DNA of 64,000 nucleotides, taken from contig NZ_JAGJBZ010000001.1 in NCBI RefSeq assembly GCF_020010925.1, forward strand, positions 2,480,001-2,544,000. Reading direction: 5' to 3'. The notes beneath the pieces were generated by a model that was not told where the DNA came from, did no database searches, and saw nothing but the letters and a program-made list of their open reading frames with translations. Origin of the DNA: Streptomyces griseiscabiei. Its GTDB lineage: Bacteria > Actinomycetota > Actinomycetes > Streptomycetales > Streptomycetaceae. Numbering within the stretch: the stretch's first letter is position 1; the number at the start of each line of letters is the position of its first letter. Positions 52,214 to 61,409 of this stretch are shown in pieces. Position numbers and translations under genes: made by a program.

Positions 52214-52771
52214 ATGTCCGTACGCATCCTCGCGCTCGTCGGCAGCCTTCGCGCCGGTTCGCACAACCGCCAGCTCGCCGAGGCCGCCGTGAAGCACGCC
52301 CCCGAGGGCGTCGAGATCGAGCTGTACGAGGGTCTGGGCGACGTCCCGTTCTACAACGAGGACGTCGACAACGAGGCCGCCCTCCCGGCCACCGCCGCCC
52401 GGCTGCGCGAGGCCGCCGGCCAGGCCGACGGCTTCCTGCTGTTCTCCCCCGAGTACAACGGCACCATCCCGGCCGTCCTGAAGAACGCCATCGACTGGCT
52501 GTCCCGCCCGTACGGCGCCGGCTCCTTCACCGGCAAGCCGGTCGCCGTGGTCGGCACCGCGTTCGGCCAGTTCGGCGGCGTGTGGGCGCAGGACGAGACC
52601 CGCAAGGCCGTCGGCATCGCCGGCGCCACGGTCCTGGAGGACGCCAAGCTCTCCATCCCCGGCTCGGTCGTCCGCTTCGCCGAGACCCACCCGGCCGACG
52701 ACGCCGAGGTCGTCACCGGCCTCACCGAGGTCCTGAACCAGCTCACCCAGGCGGGCACCGCCGCCGCCTGA
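52214..52771 (+). CDS. NAD(P)H-dependent FMN reductase
   Basis: A 185-residue flavodoxin-fold reductase of the chromate/azoreductase-like (NAD(P)H:FMN) family. LALVGSLRAGSHNRQLAEAA (about residues 6-25) is the flavin phosphate loop, and SPEYNGTIPAVLKNAIDWLSRP (about 78-99) is the second conserved block. ATG 52214 follows TAGGAG. It is divergent from the TetR gene and very likely controlled by it. A substrate such as a quinone or an electrophile is plausible. Confidence 0.92.
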   Translation: MSVRILALVGSLRAGSHNRQLAEAAVKHAPEGVEIELYEGLGDVPFYNEDVDNEAALPATAARLREAAGQADGFLLFSPEYNGTIPAVLKNAIDWLSRPYGAGSFTGKPVAVVGTAFGQFGGVWAQDETRKAVGIAGATVLEDAKLSIPGSVVRFAETHPADDAEVVTGLTEVLNQLTQAGTAAA

Positions 52772-52789
52772 TCCGGCGCTCAGCCGTCC

Positions 52790-52824
52790 CGCCGGGTCCC
52801 GGGCCACACGCCCGGGGCCCGGCG
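52790..52824. terminator. Hairpin between FMN reductase and YbaK genes
   Basis: 15-bp arms 52790-52804 and 52810-52824 with one G-U pair and a 5-nt loop, 18 bp after the reductase stop, between convergent genes. Confidence 0.75.
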
Positions 52825-52886
52825 TCGGCGTTCCCGGCACCGGCACCGGCGCCGCGGCGAGCGACCCGGCCGCTCCGGGGCCGCCC

Positions 52887-53447
52887 TCAGACGGTCACTC
52901 CCAGCCCCTCCAGCACCACCGCGTTCGGCAGCTCCGCGAGCGCCTTCCCCGGCACCAGCAGCTTGCCGCGCCGCCGGCCGCTGCCGACCAGGACATACGG
53001 CAGATCGACGACGGCCGGGTCCACCAGCACCGGCCAGGCCGCGGGCAGCCCGAGGGGCGTGATGCCCCCGTACTCCATCCCGGTCTCCCCGACAGCGGTG
53101 TCCATCGACGCGAACGAGGCTTTCCGCGCGCCGAGTTGGCGGCGGACGACGCCGTTGACGTCGACGCGGGCGGTGGAGAGCACGACACACGCGGCCAGCG
53201 TCGACCCGCCGCCCCGCCTGCCCGCGACGACCACGCAGTTCGCGGACTGTTCGAGCAGTTCCTGCCCGTAGTGCTGGACGAAGACCGCGGTGTCGGCCCA
53301 CGCCGGGTCCGTCTCGACGTACAGGATCCGGTCGGCGGGAACACTTCCCGGCCAGCCGCGTACGGTGTCGGCGACCGGGCCGACGAGGTCGTCGAGGCAG
53401 TCGGGGGCGGGGGTGACGTGGTCGAAGTCTCCGATGGGTGCGCGCAT
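52887..53447 (-). CDS. YbaK/EbsC-type aminoacyl-tRNA deacylase
   Basis: A 186-residue YbaK-family protein. ANCVVVAGRRGGG near residues 69-81, RVDVNGVVRRQLGARKASFA (about 93-112, with the conserved Lys) and TPLGLPAAWPVLVDPAVV match the fold. Relatives edit misacylated Pro- or Cys-tRNAs. ATG 53447. It is convergent with the FMN reductase. The substrate tRNA is not determinable here. Confidence 0.9.
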   Translation of the reverse strand: MRAPIGDFDHVTPAPDCLDDLVGPVADTVRGWPGSVPADRILYVETDPAWADTAVFVQHYGQELLEQSANCVVVAGRRGGGSTLAACVVLSTARVDVNGVVRRQLGARKASFASMDTAVGETGMEYGGITPLGLPAAWPVLVDPAVVDLPYVLVGSGRRRGKLLVPGKALAELPNAVVLEGLGVTV

Positions 53448-53503
53448 GGACGCACGGTAACAAAGGCCCGGTGGCGGCCGGTTCGGCGTCCCGGTGCCGC
53501 GTC

Positions 53504-54079
53504 TCAGTGCTGCACGGGAGGCACCGACACCGTCAGCACCAGCTCCGTCGGCACGTCTCCCCGGTTCGCGTACTCATGGGCCGCGTTGGCCTCGAAGGTG
53601 ACGCTCGAACCGGCCGGGACGCGGTACTCCGTGCCCTCGACGGTCAGGGTCAGTTCACCGGCCGTGACATGCGCGATCTCGACCGTGCCCAGGGGGTGCG
53701 GGTCCGACCCGCTGCCCTCGCCCGGCATCAGCAGCCAGCTCCACATCTCCAGCGGGCCGGGCGCCTCCGTACCGGCCAGCAGCTTGCTGTAGCTGCCCGC
53801 CTCGGTGTGCCACAGCCGGACCACCTGCTCCGGCGGGACGATCCGGACCCTCGGCCCCTGCTCGTAGTCGAGGAGCGTGGTGACGCTGACGCCCAGCGCG
53901 TCACCGATCTTGACGACGGTGCCGATGCTGGGGTTGGTGCGGGCCTGCTCGATCTGGATGAGCATGCCCCGGCTGACTCCGGCGCGGGCCGCGAGCGTGT
54001 CCAGGGTGAAACCCCGCTCGGTGCGCCAGCGCTTGACGTTCCGCGCCAGGGACTGGGTCAGCAGGTCGAGATCCGACAC
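53504..54079 (-). CDS. XRE regulator with cupin domain
   Basis: A 191-residue regulator. The N-terminal helix-turn-helix (about 10-65; LDTLAARAGVSRGMLIQIEQ) is joined to a C-terminal cupin (about 100-185; HPLGTVEIAHVTAGELTLTVEGTEY). Such proteins sense small ligands in amino-acid, polyamine or sugar metabolism. ATG 54079. It lies near the acyltransferase gene on the same strand but 93 bp away, with no clear operon link. Confidence 0.92.
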   Translation of the reverse strand: MSDLDLLTQSLARNVKRWRTERGFTLDTLAARAGVSRGMLIQIEQARTNPSIGTVVKIGDALGVSVTTLLDYEQGPRVRIVPPEQVVRLWHTEAGSYSKLLAGTEAPGPLEMWSWLLMPGEGSGSDPHPLGTVEIAHVTAGELTLTVEGTEYRVPAGSSVTFEANAAHEYANRGDVPTELVLTVSVPPVQH

Positions 54080-54172
54080 ATTCCGTCCAATATTCTCAAT
54101 GGCAGGGTTCAGTGCGATGCACCAACGGTGACGGGCCCACTGTACTGGCTGTCCTGGTCGGCACCCCGGCGC

Positions 54173-54952
54173 TCAGGCGGACTCCCCCGCCCCCTCCGCG
54201 TCCCATTCCGCCAGCGCCAGCAGCTGTTCCGGGGTGACCCCGTCGGGGATCGGCACGGGCGCGGGCGTGCGGATCGGGGGCTGCCACCCGTCCACCGGGT
54301 CCCACCGGCGCACGACCCGCGCGGGCGCCCCCGCGACCACCGAGTGGTCCGGCACCGCACCGCGCACGACCGCTCCCGCGGCGACCACCACGTTCCGCCC
54401 GATCCGCGCCCCCGGCAGGATCACCGCGCCCGTGCCGATCCAGCAGCCGGGACCGATCGACACCGGGTCCATCCGGGGCCACTGTCTGCCGATCGGCTCG
54501 TGCGGGTCGTCGTAGGAGTGGTTCGTGGACGTCACATACACATACGGCCCGAAGTAGCAGTCGCTGCCGATGGTGACGGTGGTGTCGGCGATGACATGGC
54601 TGCCGCGGCCGAGGACGACCCCGTCACCGATGCACAGGATCGGTTCCGCGCCGAGGTCCAGATCGGGCATCAGCCCGGCGGTCAGGGTGACCTGCTCGCC
54701 GATGATGCAGTGCGCGCCGAGATGGATCCACGGCTCGCCGAAGACCGTGCCGAGCGGGAAGGCGAGTCTGGTACCGGTTCCCATCGCGCCGAAGCGGAGG
54801 CGGCCGGGCCGCTCCGCCGTCACCGACCCCGTGCGCTGCAGCCACGCCCAGCCCGCGTGGACGGCGCGCTGCACGAGGCGGCCCCGCCAGGACGAGAACG
54901 TGTTCTTGCTCTTCGGCACCCGCTCACGGTACTCACCCGGCGGCACCCCCAT
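54173..54952 (-). CDS. Left-handed beta-helix acyltransferase
   Basis: A 259-residue hexapeptide-repeat acetyltransferase. The hexapeptide repeats run about residues 85-210 (LGRGSHVIADTTVTIGSDC, IGTGAVILPGARIGRNVVVA). The catalytic His lies in VYVTSTNHSYDD (about 143-154). It is of the CysE/maltose-acetyltransferase class. ATG 54952 is used; GTG 54919 is an equally plausible start. The acceptor is unknown, possibly a sugar. Confidence 0.85.
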   Translation of the reverse strand: MGVPPGEYRERVPKSKNTFSSWRGRLVQRAVHAGWAWLQRTGSVTAERPGRLRFGAMGTGTRLAFPLGTVFGEPWIHLGAHCIIGEQVTLTAGLMPDLDLGAEPILCIGDGVVLGRGSHVIADTTVTIGSDCYFGPYVYVTSTNHSYDDPHEPIGRQWPRMDPVSIGPGCWIGTGAVILPGARIGRNVVVAAGAVVRGAVPDHSVVAGAPARVVRRWDPVDGWQPPIRTPAPVPIPDGVTPEQLLALAEWDAEGAGESA

Positions 54953-54967
54953 GACGTCATGGAGCTG

Positions 54968-55032
54968 TGATCTTCACCCCACGCGGGGCCCGTCCCATGG
55001 CTTACGGTGCGGGTGAGGACTGATCTTCACCC
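54968..55032. repeat. Direct TGATCTTCACCC repeats in a divergent spacer
   Basis: TGATCTTCACCC occurs at 54968-54979 and 55021-55032, 53 bp apart, in the 97-bp spacer between the acyltransferase and the gamma-carbonic anhydrase. It is a possible regulator-binding repeat. Confidence 0.5.
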
Positions 55033-55049
55033 AGCATCTGGAGGCGGCG

Positions 55050-55592
55050 ATGAACCGGCAGCGGGCCCTGATCACGACGTTCGGCGGCAGGAAGCCGGAC
55101 GTGGAGGAGGCGGCGTTCGTCTCCCCCACGTCGGTGGTGATCGGCGACGTGACGCTGCGGCCGGGGTCGAGCGTCTGGTACGGGGCGGTGCTGCGGGCCG
55201 AGTTCGAGCCGATCGTCATCGGCGTGGACGCCAACGTGCAGGACAACTGCACCCTGCATGTGGACCCCGGTTTCCCGGTCTCGATCGGCGAGCGGGTCTC
55301 GATCGGGCACAACGCGGTGGTGCACGGTGCGACCGTCGAGGACGACTGTCTGATCGGGATGGGCGCGACGGTGCTGAACGGCGCGGTGATCGGGGCGGGG
55401 TCGCTGGTGGCCGCGCAGGCACTGGTGCCGCAGGGGATGCGGGTGCCGCCGGGTTCGCTGGTGGCGGGGGTGCCGGCGAAGGTGAAGCGGCCCCTCACCG
55501 ACGAGGAGCGGGAGTTGGTGACCTTGAACGGGACGCACTACACGGAGTTGGCGGTGGCGCACCGGAAGGCGCAGGAGGAGTACGGGGCCTAG
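55050..55592 (+). CDS. Gamma-carbonic-anhydrase-family protein
   Basis: A 180-residue left-handed beta-helix protein. The metal-ligand motif is VQDNCTLHVD (about residues 63-72), followed by IGHNAVVHGATVEDDCLIGMGA (about 88-109) with two more His. PaaY/CaiE-like members share this. ATG 55050 follows TGGAGGC. It could be a CO2 hydratase or a thioesterase of the CaiE type. Confidence 0.92.
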   Translation: MNRQRALITTFGGRKPDVEEAAFVSPTSVVIGDVTLRPGSSVWYGAVLRAEFEPIVIGVDANVQDNCTLHVDPGFPVSIGERVSIGHNAVVHGATVEDDCLIGMGATVLNGAVIGAGSLVAAQALVPQGMRVPPGSLVAGVPAKVKRPLTDEERELVTLNGTHYTELAVAHRKAQEEYGA

Positions 55593-55671
55593 ACCGTCAG
55601 CGGGTGGGCGGAGGCCGGTCGGCCCACGCGGCGGAGCCGTACGGCGACACGGCCCCGCGCCCCCGCTGGGC

Positions 55672-56328
55672 CTACCGGGCTTCCCCGGCGGCCACCAGAT
55701 CCCCCTCCGACGCCTCCGCCTTCTCCGCCGCCTTCTTCGCCTTGCGCTTGATCACCAGCATCGAGGTGACACCGATCAGGACCGCCAGGACCAGGCCCAG
55801 CCAGGAGAAGCGCTTGAGCCAGGCCTCGGCGACGACACCGACGTAGTAGATGACGGCGGTGGTGCCGCCGGCCCAGAGGATGCCGCCGAGGACGTTGGCG
55901 ACGGCGAAGCGCCAGTAGGGCATCTGCAGGACGCCAGCGAGGGGCCCGGCGAAGATGCGCAGGAGGGCGATGAAGCGGCCGAAGAAGACGGCCCACATGC
56001 CCCACCGGTCGAAGGAGCGCTCCGCGACGGCGATGTTGCTCTCGCTGAAGTGCTTGGGGAACCGCCGGCTGAGCTTGGCCAGCAGCGGGCGCCCGCCCTT
56101 GCGGCCGATGGCGTAGCCGATGGAGTCGCCGATGATCGCGCCGGCGGTGGCACAGGCACCGAGGACGAACGGGTCGATCTCGCCGTGCTGGGAGGCGAGC
56201 AGCGCGGAGGAGACCAGGATGATCTCGCCCGGCAGCGGAATGCCCAGGCTCTCCAGGCCGATGACCAGTCCCACCAGCAGATAGATGGCGAGCGGAGGCA
56301 CTGTTTCGAGCCACTCCTGGACGTGCAA
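55672..56328 (-). CDS. DedA-family membrane protein
   Basis: A 218-residue DedA/SNARE-associated protein. The motif GLPLPGE-like SLGIPLPGEIILV (about residues 27-39) and GRFIALLRIFAGPLAG (about 117-132) are present, with about five hydrophobic segments and a charged Lys/Ala-rich end. DedA proteins are proposed lipid scramblases or flippases for undecaprenyl phosphate or phospholipid. The start is TTG 56328 after GAGGAAC. Confidence 0.92.
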   Translation of the reverse strand: MHVQEWLETVPPLAIYLLVGLVIGLESLGIPLPGEIILVSSALLASQHGEIDPFVLGACATAGAIIGDSIGYAIGRKGGRPLLAKLSRRFPKHFSESNIAVAERSFDRWGMWAVFFGRFIALLRIFAGPLAGVLQMPYWRFAVANVLGGILWAGGTTAVIYYVGVVAEAWLKRFSWLGLVLAVLIGVTSMLVIKRKAKKAAEKAEASEGDLVAAGEAR

Positions 56329-56440
56329 AGCCGGTTCCTCCCGTGCAGCGGATCAAACGGATCTCAAGGCCCCCGGCGTACGGTCGCGGCGGAGCGCACG
56401 CCGGGGCAGCCTACCCGCTTACTCGGACGGCGCCGGATGC

Positions 56441-58054
56441 CTACGGGTTGTCCCACAGGTCGCACCGGTGCTCACCGTGCACGGTCGCACTCAGTGCGTT
56501 GCCGCCCTGTCCGGCGGTCCGCAGGGAGAGGATCTCGCCGCCCCCGGCCGGGATCGCGGGCTGGCCCGCGGCCCTGGGCACCCCGTCGCGGACGAAGGAG
56601 CCCCAGTAGTCGGTCATCTGGCGGGCGAGCCGGCGCTGCCCGGCGTCGAGCGGTGACTCCAGGCCGAAGTGCCGGAAGAGGTACTGCACCTCGTTGACGT
56701 GGGTCGCGCCGAAGTCGAAGTCGGTGCCCAGATCGCGGAGCGAGGCGAAGGGCGGGGAGGTGCGGTCGGCGAACTCGTACGCGTAGACCGGGCCGCGTTT
56801 GGCGAGGGTCCGGTTCAGCCGCAGCGCGGAGCAGGCGAAGAGCTGGTCGCCCTGGACGGCGGCGTAGGCCAGGGTGGGCGAGGCGTACCCGGCGAGCGGG
56901 TAGCGGTCCAGGGCGCGTTCGCCGAACTCGGCCCGGACGACGGCCGGGTACCGCTCGGCGGTGAGCGGGGCACCGGCCCCGTCGAAGCGCGCGAAGGCGA
57001 AGAGGCGGCCCTCGTCCTGGTTGGCGCCGTTGAGCACGGGCACCCCCGCCGCCGCGCCCTCGGCGTAGGCCCGGGCCGGCTGTACGGGCAGGAACGCGCC
57101 GCCGACGACGGGGCCCCAGTTCAGCCCGGCCTGGGCGGCGAGGATCTCCTCGGCGGACCGGCCGCGCAGACAGGCCACGTCCGCGCAGTCCAGCCGGGCG
57201 AGGAAGGTCCGCCCCTGGGCCGTCGCCGCCTCCCGGGTGCGGCCCGCGCAGTCGCCGTACGCGCCGCTCTGCACGATCCCGGCGCGGAAGAGGCCCTTCC
57301 CGGTGGGCGAGGCCAGCTGGGTGCAGACCGAACGGCCGCCCGCGGACTCACCGGCGACGGTGACCCGGGCCGGATCGCCGCCGAAGCGGCCGATGTTGGC
57401 CCGGACCCAGCGCAGTGCGGCCTGCTGGTCGAGCATCCCGAAGTTGCCGGAGACCCCGTCGCGCGCCTCGGCGTCGAGGTCGGACGTGGCGAGGAACCCC
57501 AGGGCGCCGAGGCGGTAGTTGACGGTCACGACGACCGTGCCGGTACGGCGGGCGAAGGCGTCCGGCACGACGTCCTCACCGGCGCCCGCGGTCAGTCCGC
57601 CGCCGTGCAGCCAGACCATGACGGGCCGCTGGGCGCCGCCGCGCGGTGTGTACACATTGAGGTCGAGGCAGTCCTCGGTGTGGGTCGGCTGCTCGTAGCC
57701 CGGGTCCCAGCTCGCGGTCTGCGCGCATCTGTCGCCGAACTCGCGGGCCTCCCGCACCCCTTGCCAGGGGCGGACGGGCCGGGGCTCGGTCCAGCGGAGG
57801 TCCCCGACGGGCGGCTGGGCGTAGGGGATGCCGAGGAACTGCCGGCCCTCGGCGGTGTTCTCGCCCCGGACCCAGCCGGAGCCGGTGCGGACGAGGGGCG
57901 ACCCCGAGCTCTCCGCCCGTGCCGGTGCGGGGGTGAGCAGGGCGGCGGCGAGGGCGGCGGCCAGGACGGTGACCACCGGGCCCAGCCGCCTCGGGACGGG
58001 ATCCCGCCGTCTCGGGCGCAGGGTGCCTGAACGCCGGGACACGGTCTCTGACAT
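56441..58054 (-). CDS. Secreted type-B carboxylesterase
   Basis: A 537-residue carboxylesterase/lipase. A long signal peptide (residues about 1-48, with an Arg-rich n-region and APARA cleavage site) precedes the type-B core: FLGIPYAQPPVGDLRW, DCLDLNVYTP, the nucleophile VTVAGESAGG (Ser about 214), and a late His in ATHVNEVQYLF. The N-terminus is more basic than usual. ATG 58054. Ester hydrolysis outside the cell is likely. Confidence 0.93.
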   Translation of the reverse strand: MSETVSRRSGTLRPRRRDPVPRRLGPVVTVLAAALAAALLTPAPARAESSGSPLVRTGSGWVRGENTAEGRQFLGIPYAQPPVGDLRWTEPRPVRPWQGVREAREFGDRCAQTASWDPGYEQPTHTEDCLDLNVYTPRGGAQRPVMVWLHGGGLTAGAGEDVVPDAFARRTGTVVVTVNYRLGALGFLATSDLDAEARDGVSGNFGMLDQQAALRWVRANIGRFGGDPARVTVAGESAGGRSVCTQLASPTGKGLFRAGIVQSGAYGDCAGRTREAATAQGRTFLARLDCADVACLRGRSAEEILAAQAGLNWGPVVGGAFLPVQPARAYAEGAAAGVPVLNGANQDEGRLFAFARFDGAGAPLTAERYPAVVRAEFGERALDRYPLAGYASPTLAYAAVQGDQLFACSALRLNRTLAKRGPVYAYEFADRTSPPFASLRDLGTDFDFGATHVNEVQYLFRHFGLESPLDAGQRRLARQMTDYWGSFVRDGVPRAAGQPAIPAGGGEILSLRTAGQGGNALSATVHGEHRCDLWDNP

Positions 58055-58210
58055 GAGCCGTCACTCCTTCGTGGGGGCGTCGGACGGACGTCGTGCGCAT
58101 GTGTCGGCGGCGAAACTAGAGGCGACAGTGACTCGTGTCAATGACGGGAACAAGCCGCCCCCGCCACCCTGTTCGGGGTGCGGGAGGGCGGCGAGGGGCG
58201 GGGCCCCTGC

Positions 58211-58663
58211 TCAGGAGTTGGGGCGCAGTGTCCAGACGACGGTCATCTCGCCCGTCACGGCACCGTCACCGCGCCGGATCTCGATGGTGACGGGGAACTC
58301 GGGGCGCTGTCCGGCGTCGAGTTCGGCGACGACCTCGGCGGCGGGGCGGCCGAGCGTGGCGGTGGCCGTGACGGGGCCCATCGCGAGCTTCCGGTACGCG
58401 ATCTCCGCGCCGACCGCGAGCGGCACCGCCCGGGAGAGCTGGTCCCCGAACGCGGCGAGCACGATCGTCCCGCTCGCCGTCTCACCCAGCGTGAACATCG
58501 CGCCGGCGTGCGGCCCGCCGACGTGGTTGTGGAACTCGCCCTGGTCCGGCAGCACCACCACAGCCCTCTCCGGCGTGGCCTCCAGGAACTCCAGCTTCAG
58601 GGTCCTGGCCATCGGCACGGTGGCGGCGAGCATCTCGCCGATCGACATCTGGTCTGCGCTCAT
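58211..58663 (-). CDS. Hotdog-fold thioesterase (DUF4442/PaaI-like)
   Basis: A 150-residue hotdog protein. The central helix motif NHVGGPHAGAMFTLGETASG (about residues 45-64) and GAEIAYRKLAMGPV (about 84-97) match DUF4442/PaaI. ATG 58663. It probably hydrolyses an acyl-CoA. It has no clear operon partner, since the carboxylesterase starts 157 bp downstream of its stop on the same strand. Confidence 0.88.
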   Translation of the reverse strand: MSADQMSIGEMLAATVPMARTLKLEFLEATPERAVVVLPDQGEFHNHVGGPHAGAMFTLGETASGTIVLAAFGDQLSRAVPLAVGAEIAYRKLAMGPVTATATLGRPAAEVVAELDAGQRPEFPVTIEIRRGDGAVTGEMTVVWTLRPNS

Positions 58664-58837
58664 GGCGCGATGTTACCCGCGAGTAGCCAATCCTGGCCAG
58701 AGGTGCCGGAGTGAAGGACCCGTGGCGGCCCGGAAGTCGTCGTACCCCGGCGTTTTGGAGCCGTTCGTCCCGACTGCAAAGGCTCTTCGTGGACTCCCGT
58801 GGCACCCCGGCCCCCGGCACATCTATGGTTACGAGCC

Positions 58838-59905
58838 ATGTGGCCAGGACAGCAGCAGCCGCCCGGGGGCGAGCACCAACCGCAGCAGCCGAATCCGTAC
58901 CAGCAGCCGGGGTACGACCAGTCGGGACAGCCGGGGCAACCGGGACAGCCGGGATACCAACAGCCGGGGTACCAGCAACCCAACCCCTACCAGCAGCCCG
59001 GGTACCAGTCGACGGGCCAGCAGGCCCAGTACGGGCAGCAACCGCAGTGGGGTGCCCAGGGGCCCGCGGGCCCGCCGGTCCCGCCGGGCGGAGGCGGCGG
59101 CAACCGGACGAAGCTGATCGCGATCGTCGCGGCCACGGCCGTCGTCGTGGCGGCCGGTGTGACGGGCTTCCTGGTGCTCGGGGGCGACGGCGACAAGGAC
59201 GACTCGAAGACCCAGTCCTCCTCCTCGTCCTCCCCCTCGCCGACCGCGTCCGAGAGCACGGAGGACAATCCGCGCGGTGAGGACGCCGGGGCGAAGCCGA
59301 CCGTCGCGGGCTGGAAGGTCGTCGTCAACCCCAAGTGGGGTACGGCCTTCGACGTGCCCCCCGAGTGGGACGTCCAGTCGCCGGACACCTTCATCGGCTT
59401 CGAGGACGACAAGAAGGGCGACGGGTCGGTCCTCATCGGCATGTCGGCACCCGCCATCCTCAAGGAGAAGTGGTGCGTGTCCGACGACGACAAGGACGGC
59501 AACGAGAGTTCGAGCTCCCTCGCCGCCGCGGGCACCAAGGGCCAGCAGGGCGCCAAGGGCACCGAGGACATCGCCCGCAACGACGCTGCGTGGTGGGTCT
59601 TCGGCGGGTACACCGACCAGAAGGACTCCTCCAAGAAGAAGCTGACCATCGGCAAGGCCGAGGCGTACACCACGGCGTCCGGTGTCGAGGGCAGTGTCGC
59701 GACCACGTACTCGAAGGGTGTCGCCAAGAAGGGCAAGTGCGACTCCGACGGCAAGGCGACCACGTTCGCGTTCAAGAACTCCGCCGGTGACTACGTCTCC
59801 TGGACCTTCCACGGCGCCAAGGGCGTCGCCGACGAGGTCCCGGACGCGACGGTGAAGAAGATCCTCAGCACGGTACGGCTGTACGGCGAGCCGACGGGCG
59901 GCTGA
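58838..59905 (+). CDS. Pro/Gln-rich membrane protein with extracellular domain
   Basis: A 355-residue protein. Residues 1-90 are a Pro/Gln/Tyr/Gly-rich, cytosolic disordered tail (QPNPYQQPGYDQ repeats). One transmembrane helix is at about 92-115 (TKLIAIVAATAVVVAAG). A Ser/Asp-rich linker and an extracellular domain of about 200 residues follow. ATG 58838 is preceded by TATGGT (58824-58829) and no ribosome site. It is a typical streptomycete surface protein of unknown function. Confidence 0.8.
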   Translation: MWPGQQQPPGGEHQPQQPNPYQQPGYDQSGQPGQPGQPGYQQPGYQQPNPYQQPGYQSTGQQAQYGQQPQWGAQGPAGPPVPPGGGGGNRTKLIAIVAATAVVVAAGVTGFLVLGGDGDKDDSKTQSSSSSSPSPTASESTEDNPRGEDAGAKPTVAGWKVVVNPKWGTAFDVPPEWDVQSPDTFIGFEDDKKGDGSVLIGMSAPAILKEKWCVSDDDKDGNESSSSLAAAGTKGQQGAKGTEDIARNDAAWWVFGGYTDQKDSSKKKLTIGKAEAYTTASGVEGSVATTYSKGVAKKGKCDSDGKATTFAFKNSAGDYVSWTFHGAKGVADEVPDATVKKILSTVRLYGEPTGG

Positions 59906-59916
59906 GCCGGCGGACG

Positions 59917-59944
59917 GCGGGGCCGCCCCGGTGACCGGCCCCGC
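59917..59944 (+). terminator. Hairpin after the Pro/Gln-rich gene
   Basis: Perfect 9-bp arms GCGGGGCCG and CGGCCCCGC with a 10-nt loop, 12 bp after the stop. Confidence 0.6.
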
Positions 59945-60033
59945 GTGGTCCCGGGTCCGGGTCCGGCCCGATCCGGCCACAGCGCACGCGAAAACGTTTT
60001 GGCAGGCGGGGCCGGGGCGGGGATAGTCGGCGG

Positions 60034-61347
60034 GTGACGACTCCCGCCGCCTTCCGCCGCCCCGCCTGGGCCGGCCGCAACTACACCCTCCTGACGACGG
60101 CCGCGGTCGTCACCAACCTGGGCAGCCACGGCGCCCTGATCGCGGCCGCGTTCGCGGTCCTGGAGTCGGGCGGCGACGGCGGGGACGTCGGCCTGGTCGC
60201 GGCGGCGCGCACCCTCCCGCTGGTGCTGTTCCTGCTGATCGGCGGCGCGATCGCGGACCGTCTGCCCCGCCACCGTGTGATGGTCGCGGCGAACACCCTC
60301 AACTGCCTCTCCCAGGCCGTCTTCGCCGTGCTGGTGATCACCGGCACGGCCGACCTGTGGCAGATGATGCTGCTCTCCGCGCTCGGCGGCACCGGCCAGG
60401 CGTTCTTCAACCCGGCCGCCGAGGGCATGCTGCTCTCCTCGGTCACCGCCGAACAGGCGGGCCGGGCCTTCGCGCTGTTCCGTCTCGCCTCGCAGGGCGC
60501 GACCATGACGGGCGCGGCCCTCGGCGGCGCCATGGTCGCGGTGATCGGCCCCGGCTGGGTGCTCGCGGTGGACGCCGCCGCGTTCGCGTTCGCCGGCGCG
60601 CTGCGCGCGTTCCTCGACGTCAGCCACATACCGGACCGCGAGCCGGGCCACGGCATGCTGGCCGATCTCCGGGACGGCTGGCGGGAGTTCACCGGCCGTA
60701 CCTGGCTGTGGGCGATCGTCGTCCAGTTCTCCCTGGTAAACGCGGTCATCGTCGCCGCCGACGCGGTCTACGGCCCCCAGGTCGCCCGCGACAGCCTCGG
60801 CGGACCCGGTCCCTGGGGCCTGGCCCTCGGCCTCTTCGGGGCCGGCAACGTCGTCGGGGCACTGCTCATGACCCGCTGGAAACCGCGCCGTCTCCTCCTC
60901 GTGGGCGTCCTGTGCGTGTTCCCGTTCGCCCTGCCGTCCGCCGCGCTCGCCGTCCCGGCGCCGATCTCCGTGCTGTGCGTCGCGATGTTCGTCAGCGGTC
61001 TGTCGATCGAGGTGTTCGGCGTCTCCTGGATGACCGCGCTGCACCAGGAGATCCCCGAGGACAAGCTGTCCCGTGTCGCGGCCTACGACTGGTTCGGCTC
61101 GGTGGCGATGGTGCCGCTCGCCGCCGCGCTGGCGGGTCCGGCGGAGAGCACCTTCGGACGTACGGCGGCCCTGTGGGGCTGCGCCGCGCTGTGCGTGGCC
61201 GCCACGGCGGCGGTCCTCGGCGTACGGGACGTACGGAACCTGACCCGGCGCACGGTCCCGGTGGCCCTGGCCAAACCGGCGGGCGAGCCCGAAGCCGAGC
61301 CCGGCCCCCGCCCCGAGCCCGGACCCGAGTCCCACAGCCGAGCCTGA
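60034..61347 (+). CDS. MFS exporter (EntS-like)
   Basis: A 437-residue major facilitator of the MFS_3 type. About twelve hydrophobic segments, the LIGGAIADRLPRHRVM loop between helices 2 and 3 (about residues 68-83) and the WFGSVAMVPLAAAL region near the C-terminus are visible. A soluble Ala/Pro/Glu-rich tail ends the protein. The start is GTG 60034; GATAGT six bases upstream suggests a leaderless message. The substrate is unknown. Confidence 0.92.
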   Translation: MTTPAAFRRPAWAGRNYTLLTTAAVVTNLGSHGALIAAAFAVLESGGDGGDVGLVAAARTLPLVLFLLIGGAIADRLPRHRVMVAANTLNCLSQAVFAVLVITGTADLWQMMLLSALGGTGQAFFNPAAEGMLLSSVTAEQAGRAFALFRLASQGATMTGAALGGAMVAVIGPGWVLAVDAAAFAFAGALRAFLDVSHIPDREPGHGMLADLRDGWREFTGRTWLWAIVVQFSLVNAVIVAADAVYGPQVARDSLGGPGPWGLALGLFGAGNVVGALLMTRWKPRRLLLVGVLCVFPFALPSAALAVPAPISVLCVAMFVSGLSIEVFGVSWMTALHQEIPEDKLSRVAAYDWFGSVAMVPLAAALAGPAESTFGRTAALWGCAALCVAATAAVLGVRDVRNLTRRTVPVALAKPAGEPEAEPGPRPEPGPESHSRA

Positions 61348-61409
61348 CTCCGCCCCCGCCCCCGCCGCTGCCGCGTCGCACCCGCGGCACGGCACTCGGC
61401 GATCCCGGT

